From Ilex aquifolium (lineage: Eukaryota > Streptophyta > Magnoliopsida > Aquifoliales > Aquifoliaceae): DNA of 64,000 nt. The translations under genes and the position numbers were made by a program. The first letter of the stretch is position 1, and each line of letters begins with the position of its first letter. Under the pieces are notes generated by a model. That model was not told the DNA's origin and made no database searches. It was given only the letters and a program-made list of their open reading frames with translations. Shown piece by piece: positions 20,237-31,215 of this stretch. The stretch lies in contig OX637405.1 in the NCBI GenBank assembly GCA_951799425.1, positions 22,322,589-22,386,588 of the forward strand, in the 5' to 3' direction.

Positions 20237-21640
20237 TTATTGAAAAAACCTTTTAAGGTGTTCTGCATTCCAACAGTGAGGTAAGATTTTTCCTTCCTCT
20301 GTTTGCAGCTCGTAATTTCCCGGTCTGATCACCCTTGATATGATGTAGGGTCCTTCCCAATTAGGTCCCAGCTTCCCATGAGTGGGGTCCTTTCTCACAG
20401 GCAGGAGTTTCTTAAGCACTAAATCCCCAGCTTTAAAGCTTTTGTGCCTAACCCTTCTGTTATAATACCTTGCTGTTTTCCTTTGGTAACTTTGGATGCG
20501 ATATAGAGCTCTGTCTCTCCTTTCATCTAGGAGATCGAGGTTCAGTAGGAGAGATTCATCATTGTGCTCAACGTCTGCAAACTCAACCTTAGGTGATTGG
20601 AGCCCCACCTCGATAAGTGTCACTGCCTCGGTTCCAAAAGCCAAAGCAAACGGGGTTTCCTGAGTTGTAGATCTGGCAGTGGTCCTGTAGGCACACAGCA
20701 CTGCAAGGATGTATTCTACCCACTTACCTTTTAGGTTTTCTAGTTTGGTCTTCAGAGCTGTCTTTATGGTTCTGATGGTGACCTCTGCTTGTCCATTGGA
20801 TTGAGGATGTGCCGGTGCTGAGAATTAGTTCTTTATCCCGAGCTCAGCACAAAATCTCTTAAACTTTGGGTTGTCAAACTGCTTTCCATTGTCAGATACA
20901 ACTGCTCTGGGAACCCCAAACCTGCAAACTATAGATTTCCAAACAAAGTTTTGCACCTTTTGTTCGGTGATTGTTGCCAAATGTTCGACCTCCGACCATT
21001 TGGTGAAGTAATACACCCCTATAATGGCAAACTTGCATTGTCCCATACCGGTGGGAAGGGGTCCAAGTATATCCAGACCCCATTGTTGGAAAGGTCATGG
21101 GTTTATCACCGAGGTCAATAGCTCGGGTGGACAATGGGAAATGTTGGCATGCTCCTGGCAAGTCTTGCATTTCTTGACCAATTCAGTGGCATCCTTGAGC
21201 ATAGTGGGCCAATAATACCCTTGCCTCAGTTTTTTTCCTGCCAAGGCTCGAGCTCCGATGTGATTGCCACAGATTCCCTCATGTACTTCTCTGAGTATAT
21301 AGTTGGCATCTTCGTCTCCCACGCATTTAACGAGAGGTGCTGAAAAACCTCGTTTGTACAGATTTCCCTGCAGCAAAAAAAATCTAGCTGACCTGGCTCT
21401 CAGTTTGGAGGCCTCCTTGGGATCGTCTGGCAAGGTTCCGTTCTGCAGGTATTCTATGATGGAGTCCATCCAACTCGGCTGAGCTACGATTGGGAGCACT
21501 TCTTCTTTCTCAATGCTCACTGAAGGCTCTAGAAGGTGCTCCACTGGTATTAGCATATCCAAGTCCTCTTGCGAGGCAGTTGCTAACCTTGCCAACGCAT
21601 CTGCTTGTGAATTTTCTGTCCTGGGAACGTGTCTGACCTT
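20237..21640 (-). pseudogene. Tat-2 integrase region
   Basis: On the minus strand the order is an HHCC zinc-binding part (CGNHIGARALAGKKLRQGYY then CKTCQEH, about 21200-21300), a DDE core (YYFTKWSEVE and VVSDNGKQFDNP, about 20860-21000), then AYRTTARSTTQETPFAL and a C-terminal part ending NAEHLKRFF. The integrase joins element DNA to the chromosome. About two or three breaks lie in the pol of this copy. Confidence 0.85.
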
Positions 21641-21689
21641 AACCTGCACAAACTTCTTGATTAGTTCTTGCACCTTTCTGAGGTAAAGG

Positions 21690-21965
21690 ACCATTTTTTT
21701 TCGCCCCTCACTTCGTAAGACTCCTCTATCTGTTTCACCACTAGTTGGGAGTCACTACAGATCTCCAGTTGTTCTGCCTCCATGGAGTGAGCAAGATTGA
21801 GCCCAGTGATGATAGCTTCATACTCAGCCTCGTTATTCGAGGCCTTAAACCCAAACCTGAGGGCATATTCGACATCTATCCCGTCCGGAGAGGTCAGAAT
21901 TAAACCTGCACCGCTTCCTTGAGCATTAGCAGCCCCATCTACTGAAAGTTTCCAAACGAGGAGGT
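21690..21965 (-). pseudogene. Tat-2 second, archaeal-type RNase H
   Basis: The minus strand codes WKLSVDGAANAQGSG, SNNEAEYEAIITGL and CSDSQLVVKQI, the D-E-D pattern of the archaeal-type RNase H. It follows the ordinary RNase H directly. Having both is a known hallmark of the Tat lineage and is the firmest family evidence here. Confidence 0.88.
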
Positions 21966-21989
21966 CAGGTACCAGTTGTGTGACCTCCA

Positions 21990-22330
21990 TGGGTGTTGCT
22001 GTAGTGAACTCTGCGATGAAATCTGCCAAAATCTGTCCTTTGATTGCAGTTCTCGGCTTATATCTGATATCGAACTCACTAAGCTCTATAGCCCATTTAA
22101 CCAACCTCCCTGAAGACTCTGGCTTATGCAGTACTTGCTTCATCGGCTGGTCTGTTGGAACCTCGATGGTGTGAGCTTGGAAGTATGGCCTAAGTCTCCT
22201 GGCTGTAGTTACCAAGGCTAAAACAAGTTTCTCCATCTTTGGATATCTCTCATCTGCCCCCCTCAGAGCTCTGCTGCAGTAGTAGACCGGTTGCTGAGCT
22301 CTGTCTCGCTCCCTAACCAATGTTTTACTA
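21990..22330 (-). pseudogene. Tat-2 RNase H (ordinary copy)
   Basis: YYCSRALRGADERYPKMEK, LRPYFQAHTIEVPTDQP and KWAIELSEFDIRYKPR form the RT-linked RNase H of Ty3-gypsy elements. It is followed by ADFIAEF, a common link to the second RNase H. Confidence 0.85.
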
Positions 22331-22368
22331 GTTGAGAAATCTGAAACAGCTAGGTAGAGAGTAAGGAC

Positions 22369-23150
22369 CTACCCTTCCAAGGGACTCACCAAAACAGGAG
22401 GGGAGCTCAGGTAATTCTTTAACGTTTTGAATGCTTCTTCGCACCATGTATCCCATTGGAATGCCCTCTTTAAAATTTGAAAGAAGGGCTGACATTTATC
22501 ACTCGATCTGGACACAAAACGACTCAGATAAGCTATTCTTCTAGTCAAGCGTTGGATTTCTCTTGTATTTGAGGGTGACTGCATGCTGAGCACAGCTTTT
22601 ACCTTTTCTGGATTAGCCTCTATTCCTCTGCTATTAACTATGAAGCCCAGGAACTTCCTTGCAGAAAATTCGAAGGCACACTTTGCAGGATTAAGCTTCA
22701 TCTTGTACTTTTTTAGGATCCGGAATGACTCAGCTAGGTGCTCAATGTGGAGCTCTGCCTTTAGTGACTTTACTAACATGTCATCGATGTAGACTTCCAT
22801 GGATGCTCCTATTTGCTTTTGGAACATTCTATTCACCAATCGCTGGTAAGTGGCTCCAGCGTTTTTCAACCCAAAAGGCATGACTTGGTAGCAATATGTC
22901 CCTTACTCAGTGATAAAAGAGGTCTTCTCTTGGTCGCTGGGGTCCACCCTGATCTGATTATAGCCCGAAAAGGCATCCATGAAGCTGAGGAGCTCGTGGC
23001 TAGTCGTGGCATCTACTATGAGGTCAATCCGAGGTAGGGGAAAACTATCCATGGGGCACGCTCGATTGATATCAGTGAAGTCAATACAGAGCCACCATTT
23101 GCCATTGGTCTTCTTGACAAGAACCACATTGGCTAACCAGATAGGATAGT
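22369..23150 (-). pseudogene. Tat-2 reverse transcriptase
   Basis: The minus strand codes WLCIDFTDINRACPMD, FMDAFSGYNQIRVDP, MPFGLKNAGATYQRLV and the catalytic YIDDMLVKS (about 22770), followed by LNPAKCAFEFSARKFLGF. This is a standard Ty3-gypsy reverse transcriptase core. Confidence 0.9.
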
Positions 23151-23559
23151 CTTCTTCCTTGATTGCTTTGGTGCGGAGGAGTTTGCTGACCTCCTCATTG
23201 ATTACCCTTTGTCTATCTGATGCAAAACTTCTTCTCTTCTGCTTAATGGGCTTGCAAGTGGGGTTTACGCTTAGCTTGTGGGTAATAACCGAGGGGTCAA
23301 TACCTTCCATGTCTTCTTGCTTCCAAACAAATACCCCAATATTTTCCTTCAAGAAATGAATGAGAAGATCCTTAATTTCTCTACTCAGTTTGGACCCGAT
23401 GTAAACAAGGTGTTCTGGCTCCTCGTCAAGCTGAATAGGTTCCAGCTCTTCTGATGACATTGGTCTCGTGTCCAGCTCATCCCTCATGTCGAGCTCATCC
23501 ACATGGATACTTTCAACTTCTTTTTGCTTCATCGAAGCCGTGTAGCATTCCCTGGTTAT

Positions 23560-23884
23560 ACACTGGTCCCCTCGGACCACTCCTACTCTATTTTCTGTAG
23601 GAAACTTTACAACCAGGTGATAGGCAGAAGGGATGGCCTTCATCGCATTAAGAGAAGGTCTTCCCAGTAGCATGTTGTATGCAGAAGGAACATCCACCAC
23701 TAGGAACTTCACAGGTGTGGTGGCTTGACACGGAGGGTCTCCCATAGTGAGTACCAGCTGGATGGACCCTAGTGGTAATACTCTCTCCCTGGAGAATCCC
23801 AACAGGTGGGCATTCACTGGCTCCAGCTTATCCCTTCCTATGTTCATTTTGTCAAAGGCAGAGGCAAAAATGATGTCTGCCGAG
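23560..23884 (-). pseudogene. Tat-2 protease region, C-terminal side of the S1 insertion
   Basis: Text MNIGRDKLEPVNAHLLGFS and VPSAYNMLLGRPSLNAMKA is the second half of the aspartic protease (the ILGRP-like motif appears as LLGRP). Solo LTR S1 separates it from the half carrying the active site. Confidence 0.75.
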
Positions 23885-25708
23885 TGATTGGTTGGAAATG
23901 CGTTGTTGTATCCTAACCTCTAAACATCATCTCTAAATGTGTGTATGGCTTATAGGAATGGGTGAGTGTCACTCTCACTCGGAATGATGCAAAAGATTAG
24001 GCAACAATGGAATGGTGATGGAAATGAATGGAATGAACAAAATATGTGAAATGAAATGCGGGTGTGTGAACAAAAGTGCTCCCCAATCGCAAAGAGTCTT
24101 TTGTGGTCGTGTGTTTTACTTGGAAAATATTCCAAGGTCGTCTCCTCAGGGAAGGAAAGGGAGTTTTGTGAAAGTGATTTTGCAAAAGTGAAAAGAAAAT
24201 GTAAAATCTTTTGTTTGAGTTTTGTGTTTGGTTTGTAAATGAAAATGCAAATAAAGCAAGTGTTGGCTAATCCAAAGGGTTCATTCCAATGGGAATACCA
24301 AATCAACTCAAAGCCTTCCTCCGATTGAGCATGAATGAACGATTGATTCGGGGGAAGCTAGGGACGAGATTGGTGAGTATCTAAGCATAAACCGTGACTA
24401 GGCCTACGGAATATCAAAGGCTCACCAACTCATCCACTCTCAACCCCGTCAAACCGAACCATTTGACTCTAAAGGGAGGAATGAAGAAGAGTTGAAAATG
24501 GTATTCCCAAGAGGAATTTTCCCTTGGATTAACCAACTTAAATCCTAGCTACTCATATTAACAATGCAAGACAAGCATAAAAGAAATGGACATGGAAGGG
24601 AAATGGAGCATGAAACTTAACTTGCAACAAGAAATCTAAAGCTATGAAGGAAAAATATGCAATACCCAATATAAAAGCTTGAAATGAAGAAAACTTAAAT
24701 AACAATGGTGAAATGAAGAACATGAAAGTAAACTTGCAATAAACTTGAAAGGAATGACATTAAAGACAATAAATGAAGCTTACAAGGTTCTTACATTAAA
24801 CTACAAGTGAAAGAGTGGAAGAAAAATGCAAAAACGTCACTTTGAGCACTATTCATCATCTTCCCCCTTGGAGCTTTCTATATCTAATCCTAAGCTTAGG
24901 TAGCCCCCTCAATACAAGCTTGTAATGTTGAATATATGGAGTGTATGTCTCTCATTTTCGTGCATGGTGGTCCCCCTAGCTGTGTGAATGAGCTCCCATC
25001 AAGAGAGGGCTGAATGGATGGCTTTGACAGGCTAGGGAGAGCATAGCCTGGCAGCCCACTTCCCTCCCCCTTCCTTCAATGTTCAAGCCTCAAAAGTCTT
25101 CCCCAAGGTGTAAGAGAGACATGGTTGTGTAAGGAAATGTTGGGGGAAACGTGGGAGAATCGATGGTGGGACCCCCAAGCAAGTGGGGCTGAGTTGCAGG
25201 AGCATCGGGGCTGCTTCAGGGGAGCGTACCGGTACGCGTACCGGTACCCTCTTTTCTGCTCTGGACCACTTTTGGTAGAATCGGCATAACTTTTGATCCA
25301 ACTGTCGGATTGGGCTGAAATGTTGACACAAAATATAAGACACCCAGATCTACAACTTTCATGTTTTGTACTTTTTCAAATTCTGAGTAGATCATGGTCA
25401 AAATGGAGGAACTCAGAGGAAGTACTTTCAAACGATGTGGCTGCTGATGCCCTTGTTCCCAAGCACCAATGCCTTCTTGATTTCTTCACTTTTAAGCCTC
25501 CAATTCTTCATGTATTGTGTCCATGCCTTCACCACACATCCATCAAGGTTGTAATGTCCTAAAATCAATCATTTAAGCTATAAAAGGTTGCAACATCAAA
25601 ATATCAACATTATAGACAATTTTGGCTAACACTAAGTATTTAAATGCAAAAGTTGAGTTATAATGCATGTAATGAGCCCTTCAAATATGCAATATTATGC
25701 GCTCATCA
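23885..25708 (-). mobile_element. S1: solo LTR (1.8 kb) of a Ty3-gypsy-like element
   Basis: The segment starts tgattgg, ends gcgctcatca, and is flanked by ccgag on both sides (23880-23884 and 25709-25713). It has no gag or pol, so it reads as a solo LTR left by recombination. Orientation is minus by analogy with plant LTRs that start tgatgagcgcata (from memory). It contains a perfect 22-bp palindrome at 25226-25247. The family is not certain. Confidence 0.8.
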
Positions 25709-26270
25709 CCGAGCTCCCGTTGTCAATCAGGACTCGATGAACTGTTCTGTTTGCCATGACAGCCCTTACCACCAGTGGGTCATCATGGGGATGTTGGCAA
25801 CCTTCCCAATCAGAGTCTGAGAAGGTTATAGCGGTGCTCAACCGGGGTGCCTTGGACACAGTATGCACCTCCAGTGCTTCTCTAGTTCTGATTCTTCGCA
25901 GGTGGGCCTTTCTACCAGAACTGGACTCCCCACCTCCTGCAAATCCCCCGAATATCACCCTGATTTCCCCTAAGGGTTGTTGATGTTGAGCAGGGGCTTG
26001 CTGTTGAGGTGGTGGAGGTGGAAGAGCTTGGTTTCGATCCTCATGAGCTATGTAGCGGCGCATATGTCCACGTTGAATCAGGTATTCAATCTTCTTCTTC
26101 AACTGGATGCAATCATCAGTGTGATGACCGTGATCTCTATGAAACTCGCATTACTTGGTGGGATCCCTCTTTGCTGGGTCTGCTTTCATCCGAGGTGGCC
26201 ACCTCAAAAACTTCTCATTTTGTACCTCATACAGAATTTGGGACACCGAGGCAGTTAGAGGAGTGAGCTG
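25709..26270 (-). pseudogene. Tat-2 protease active-site half and upstream zinc-finger-like part
   Basis: The minus strand codes ANRTVHRVLIDNGSS, with the protease D-N-G active-site triplet. Before it come a Gln/Pro-rich spacer and a Cys/His-containing stretch around HRDHGH and DDCIQLKKKIEYLI. Confidence 0.8.
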
Positions 26271-27440
26271 CCGAGGTGGATACCTTGGTTACAGCTTTAG
26301 CTGTGGAGGACCTATACGATCCCTAACATTTCCTCTTCTCTTTGGGGAGCGATCTCTGTCTCTTCTTGGAGACCTATCATGTCCTCTTTCTCTTCTGGGA
26401 CTTCGGTCCCTCTTTTTCTCCTCCTTCCCTTTTTCCTTTTGCGGGGACGAGCTCCCCACCTTAGAAAGAAGAGCTTCCTCACCATTAATGTACTTCTCTG
26501 CTTTAGCGAGCACCTCTGCCATGCTTGCTTACGGGTTTTTCGAGATAGAAAACATCAGGTCTTTAGACTGCACTCCCAAACGGGCTATAAACACAATGAT
26601 GGCAAACTTTTCATCCGGGACATCTACCTTTAGGGACTCCGAGTTGAACCTTTGAACATCAGATCTTAAGTTCTCTTGGGGGCCCTGCTTCACATTCAAC
26701 AGGTGGTAGCTCGGCTTTCTATATATCCGAGCTCCTATAAAGTGAGATACAAAAGCTATGAAAAGCTCTTTAAAGGATTAGATTGAGGCTGGTGGGAGCC
26801 TGTTAAACCAGGTCAGGGTAGAGCCCTTTAACGTGATGGCGAAGGCTCTGCAACGTACAGGATCCTGGTACCCATGCAGCTCCATCTGGTTCTTGTAAGT
26901 GTTAAGATGATCTACGGGATCTTTCGTTCCGTCAAAGGCCTCTATCTGTGGCATTCTGAACTTCGGTGGGAGAGGAAAGCGCAGCACTCCAGTGGTGAAT
27001 AGGGACTCAGTCTGTTGTACCAGGGCATCCATTGTAACCGGAGCCTTTCTCTTTACAGCCTCCTTCATGTGGTTGAGCTCTTGCTGGATGTCCTTGAAGC
27101 GCAGCTCCCAATGCTGTCCTCTCCTTTCCTGCTGGTAACGAAAAAAATCGTCCCTCTCGCCTTCATCGTTCTGACTTTGCACCTCTTCATTGTGGCCATA
27201 CCTAGGGGGTAGGTAGGGAATATGTCCCCTGGTCTGGCTGTTTTCTCCTCCTTCATTGACCTCTTTGAGAGGGTCCAAGTGTCGTTGTTCCCTGTAAGGG
27301 GGATTATTCTGGCCTTCTTGGGCCGGTCGTGCCTCTTGTGGGCGTTGTACGAGCTTCGAGAGCTCTACGTTTTCCTTTAGCAAACGTTGGTTGACAAGGC
27401 GAAGGGCCTCCATCTCATTGTTAGTGGGGGAATCCCTCAT
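26271..27440 (-). pseudogene. gag: Tat-2 gag region
   Basis: A coiled-coil-like N-terminus (MEALRLVNQRLLKENVELS) is followed by a charged segment, then the Retrotrans_gag core (FPLPPKFRMPQIEAFDGT, LNTYKNQMELHGYQDPV, TLTWFNRLPPASI). The C-terminal part is Arg/Ser-rich (RDRSPRRERGHDRSP), probably RNA-binding. About one or two breaks. Confidence 0.85.
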
Positions 27441-27600
27441 GGGGGGATTAGTCTCTTGGACGTTCTCGGGTTGTCTGTCGTTGGTAGCTTCCTACTGATC
27501 CTGCATCCGGGGTGGGTTTGTTTGGCTTCTGCTCATGTTTCGAGTTGATACCATCAGTCACTGAGAGATCAGTTTATTTGTAAATAGGAACAGTCGTTCC

Positions 27601-27614
27601 CACAGACGGCGCCA
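27601..27614 (-). promoter_or_regulatory. Primer binding site of Tat-2
   Basis: Minus strand tggcgccgtctgtg, three bases inside the right LTR. Tat-3 has the same 14 bases at 34780-34793. Confidence 0.85.
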
Positions 27615-27617
27615 AAC

Positions 27618-28321
27618 TGATAGTGTTATTCTATCGAGGACGAGTAGTGCGTATAGATGTGTGAGATCAAGTGCGCATGTCTGAGCTACAAGGCCCGTGC
27701 AAGTTGCTGATAAATGCTTAGGGAATTGAGGAAAGGGAGATGTACACAATCAAATTATAGTGGTTCACCGGCCTGGGAGCTCGGCTAGTCCACTCTTCAA
27801 TGGAGGTTCTTGCTCCTGTTTTCTTATTGATTGTGTTGGGTGTATTACAGTGCAGTGTGGAGGAAATTAGGGTTCTTCCTGGCTCTATCTTCTATAGGGT
27901 ACCTCCCTCCCTCTAATTGGAGGCTTACCCTGCTTTTATAGCCTCTTGCTTACCTCTAACCCGGATTTGCTTCCTATAATCATGGGATCCTTCCACCTTA
28001 CTCTCCCTAATAGAGGAGTTACCTAATCTCCATAGGGCTGGTTCAGTGGACTTTATCCCGAGATCTTTGCCTTCCATCCGTGGGATCCTCCTTAATCTTT
28101 GGAGAGGATCTCGGTTGGTTAAGGGTTTTGTGCCTTAAATTCAGCTTGACTATTGCTTCGGAGGTGTTTGCTATCATCCAGTTGTCCCCTCATCGTTTCC
28201 CATATTACCTCGCTTGGGGGAGCTTTAATTCTGGCTCGACGAGCTCTGCGTGCCTTACCTGACCTGCCGAGCTGAGTTCATTTCATGGGCTCGTGCTTAT
28301 GGTTTATTTTAGGTATCATCA
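27618..28321 (-). repeat. 5' LTR of Tat-2 (704 bp)
   Basis: The plus strand reads tgatagtgttattc...gtatcatca and pairs with 4438-5113. TATA box on the minus strand at 27934-27940. The second agtgg follows at 28322-28326. Confidence 0.93.
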
Positions 28322-29823
28322 AGTGGCATAAAGCCATGAAAGCTGAGATAGATGCTTTGGAATTGAATAACACTTAGGTTGTTACTGACTTGCCTCTTGA
28401 AAGGTGGCCATAGGGTGTAAGTGAGTTTACAAAATTAAATTCAAGGCTGATGGAAGCATTGATAAGTACAAAGCCAAACTAGTAGCTAAGGGGTATATGC
28501 AGCAAAAGGGGCTAGACTACCATGAAACCTTCTCCGCTGTTGTAAAAATGGTAACTGTTCGTACCTTGCTGTGGCAGCAACTAAGGGCTGGTTTTTGTAC
28601 CAGTTCGATGTAAATAATGCTTTCTTACATGGAGATCTAGAGGATGAAGTATATATGGAAATGCCACAAGGGTATTCTAAGGAGGGATAGTCAAAGGTTT
28701 GCAAGCTTAAGAAAGGTTTGTATGGCTTAAAGCAAGCTTCACGGCAGTGGAATTCTAAGCTTTCTAATTTTATTGTCTAACAAGGCTTCTAACAGTCCAA
28801 GGTAGACTATAGTTTATTCACAAGAGCCACCAAAGACTCCTTCACTACAATTTTGGTTTATGTGGATGACATCATAGTAGCTGGCAATGACATTAATATC
28901 ATCTAATCTCTCAAAGCCTCTCTCAATGAGAGATTCAAAATCAAAGACCTGGGGATATTGAAGTATTTTCTCAGTATAGAGGTAGCAAGATCAAAGAAGG
29001 GAATTTATATTTGCCAAAGAAAATATACGCTGGACATATTAGCAGATTTTGGAACAATTGGATCAAAACCAACCAAAATACCACTTGATCAAAACCTCAA
29101 ACTTTTGAAGGATGAAGGGGAACCTATCCCTGATCCTTCAATTTACAGGAGACTCATTGGAAGGTTGCTCTATTTGACCATAACTAGACCCGAAATTTCA
29201 TATGCAGTCCAATTATTGAGCCAATTTATGCAGAATTCTAGGCTTCCACATTTGAATGCAGCTCACAAAGTATTGACGTACATTAAAGGAGCACCAGGAC
29301 AAGGGTTTTTTTATCCTTCGGCTTCCAATATAAAGCTTAAAGCTTATAGTGATTCGAACTGGGTGGCATGCCCAGATATAAAGAAGATCAGTGACAGGGT
29401 ATTGCGTTTTCATTGGCTCTTCTTTGGTGTCTTGTAAATCCAAGAAACATAACACAATCTCTAGGTCCTCAGCTGAGGCTGAACATAGGGTCATGACCAG
29501 TGTGTGATGTGAATTAAGTTGGCTTAGATACTTACTTCATTATTTACGAATAGAACATCCTCAAGCAGCTATGCTATTTTGTGATAATAAAGCTGCATTA
29601 CACATTGCAGCAAACCCGGTTTTCCACGAGTGGACCAAACACATAGAGCTTGACTGCCATTTGGTCTGTGATAAAGTTCAAGCTGGGAGTATTGTAACTG
29701 AGCATGTAAACAGTGCCTCTCAAGTTACCAATATGTTAACCAAGCCTTTGTGTTTGGCCAATTTTTTCTCTCATCTATCCAAGATGGGAGTAGAAAACAT
29801 CTACTCTCCACCTTGAGGGGGGC
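28322..29823 (+). mobile_element. Cop-2, right piece: copia reverse transcriptase and RNase H
   Basis: After the agtgg duplication the copia text resumes with HKAMKAEIDALELNN. Reverse transcriptase follows: [46 protein letters not shown] and the catalytic LVYVDDIIVAG (about 28855-28885). RNase H comes next: YLTITRPEISYAVQLLSQFM, KAYSDSNWV and [15 protein letters not shown]. This is broken, with roughly half a dozen or more breaks, and its 5' half is missing. Confidence 0.88.
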
Positions 29824-30183
29824 TGCTGAAATATGAAGAACAGAGCAGTAATTGCCAACATGGCTTCCAACTAAGGATGAAGGGTCTGCCTATTCAGCAG
29901 TGTCAACATGGACCATAATGTCTAGAAGGAAGTTGGGATCACAACAATCTGCAAGAAAAAAAAATAAAAGAATCTTCCTTGATTGACAGTTGAAGTTTTC
30001 CTGCTTTAGTTTTTGTCATGTATTTTGTATAGCTTGCTATAATTAGTTTTGCCACTAATTTAGGATTGGTTAGAATATTCCTTTGTAAAGGCAAGGCAAT
30101 TGTGCAGATTTATATACAAGGAAGGAATGAGAATGCAATAATATAGTTCCTCCATTACTTTCAGTCTCGTCTTGATTTCAACA
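29824..30183 (+). repeat. 3' LTR of Cop-2 (about 360 bp)
   Basis: A purine tract (ttgaggggggc) precedes tgctgaaatatgaag, and the LTR ends gatttcaaca. A TATA-like tatatacaagg lies near 30110. The 5' LTR is absent, so no pair comparison is possible. The start could be 29827 instead. Confidence 0.7.
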
Positions 30184-31201
30184 CTTGCATAGTTCTTATT
30201 CTGTGAGCATTTCTTATACCTTAGGAGTATCTTAAGTCCCCAACCAAATCTTCCTCCTCTAAAATGGATAGCGAATTTTCGTCGTCCATTTTCCCCATTT
30301 CGTCTGCCTAACTCCCCTATATATCTATGACGAGGGCTCTCACAATTTTAAATTCAGATTTTTGGGCAAAACCTTCGTCTCTTTTGGGGTTTTTGGACAT
30401 TGTGGTGTTGATATTAAAATTGTCTGTGAGCGTGTGTTTACATGGCTAAGCTTGGTAAGAACTTGATCCTGTAATGGGTGAGCACAGTGTATTGTATTGG
30501 GTCTCAATTATTATGCACAGTCTATTAGTCATCCACTTTGCCAAGTAGATATGAACCTTGTACTTTCAAGTTAGGCCATGGTATCAGCTATTATGTAGAG
30601 TCTCTTAGTCTATCAGTTATTGTGCACATTCACATGGGAGTTGAGTCCTATTTTCAAATTTCAGTCCTATTTTAATTGATTTTTTTTTTTTGGGTTTGAG
30701 TTGTTGGAAGCAATTGAAATTCGAACAATACGGAGAATTGTATCCAAATTTCAATTTCTAACAGCCCATAAATAAAGGAATTCTATTTATAACGAACCTT
30801 GATCTGGTGGAGGACTATTTTGCATAGATTCATTGATAGTTATCGGTGCAATCTTTAGATGGGTAAGGAGTGTGTATCACTAGCTATTAAAGGGAACGAA
30901 ATCAAATACAAAACGTACATAAAAAACTAAAAAAAAAGTTCCCGGCGTTTGTAAACGTGGTAAACTACATACAAACTGCAGATAGTGCCTGTGTTTAATC
31001 CGGTCACTAGATTCCGACAGATATGATAGAGGCGTTTATTTTTCGCCAGAGGACATTTGCTGGCGTTTTCTTAAACGTTGGGAGCTTTGTCAACCCCAAT
31101 ATAGGTGACATTGTGGCCAAACGTCGGAGAACCACCAGAAATTGTTTTGACTGGCGGTTTTTTTTATGTTTTTCGGTGTTCACAAATGCCGGTGTTGTCC
31201 A

Positions 31202-31215
31202 TAATTCTTGTAGTG
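31202..31215 (-). mobile_element. CACTA-like terminal sequence
   Basis: Plus strand taattcttgtagtg is the reverse complement of CACTACAAGAATTA, the usual end of plant CACTA elements. The preceding 300 bp are locally GC-richer with repeated cggcg/cgttt words (about 30940-31200), as in subterminal regions. No matching left terminus was found nearby. Confidence 0.5.

Larger units (their letters stand above)
4438..28321 (-). mobile_element. Tat-2: near full-length Tat/Retand-type Ty3-gypsy element with two nested insertions
   Basis: A minus-strand element bounded by LTRs at 4438-5113 and 27618-28321 and by a perfect agtgg duplication. In element order (right to left) it holds: LTR, PBS, gag, protease, reverse transcriptase, RNase H, archaeal-type RNase H, integrase, a tandem hairpin array, an antisense accessory gene, polypurine tract, LTR. 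Ath-2 (7275-18863) and solo LTR S1 (23885-25708) inserted later; without them the element is about 10.5 kb. I count roughly 30 differences between the LTRs plus an indel, about 4.5%, suggesting 1.5-2 million years. Broken, with several coding breaks. Confidence 0.93.

Noticed and set aside
23950-25562. Several short open frames within solo LTR S1
   Set aside because: No motif, overlapping frames on both strands, and located in a non-coding LTR.
30590-30606. Copia-type primer site (tggtatcag-like) after the Cop-2 LTR
   Set aside because: Only part of the usual tggtatcagagc is present and no LTR ends just before it.
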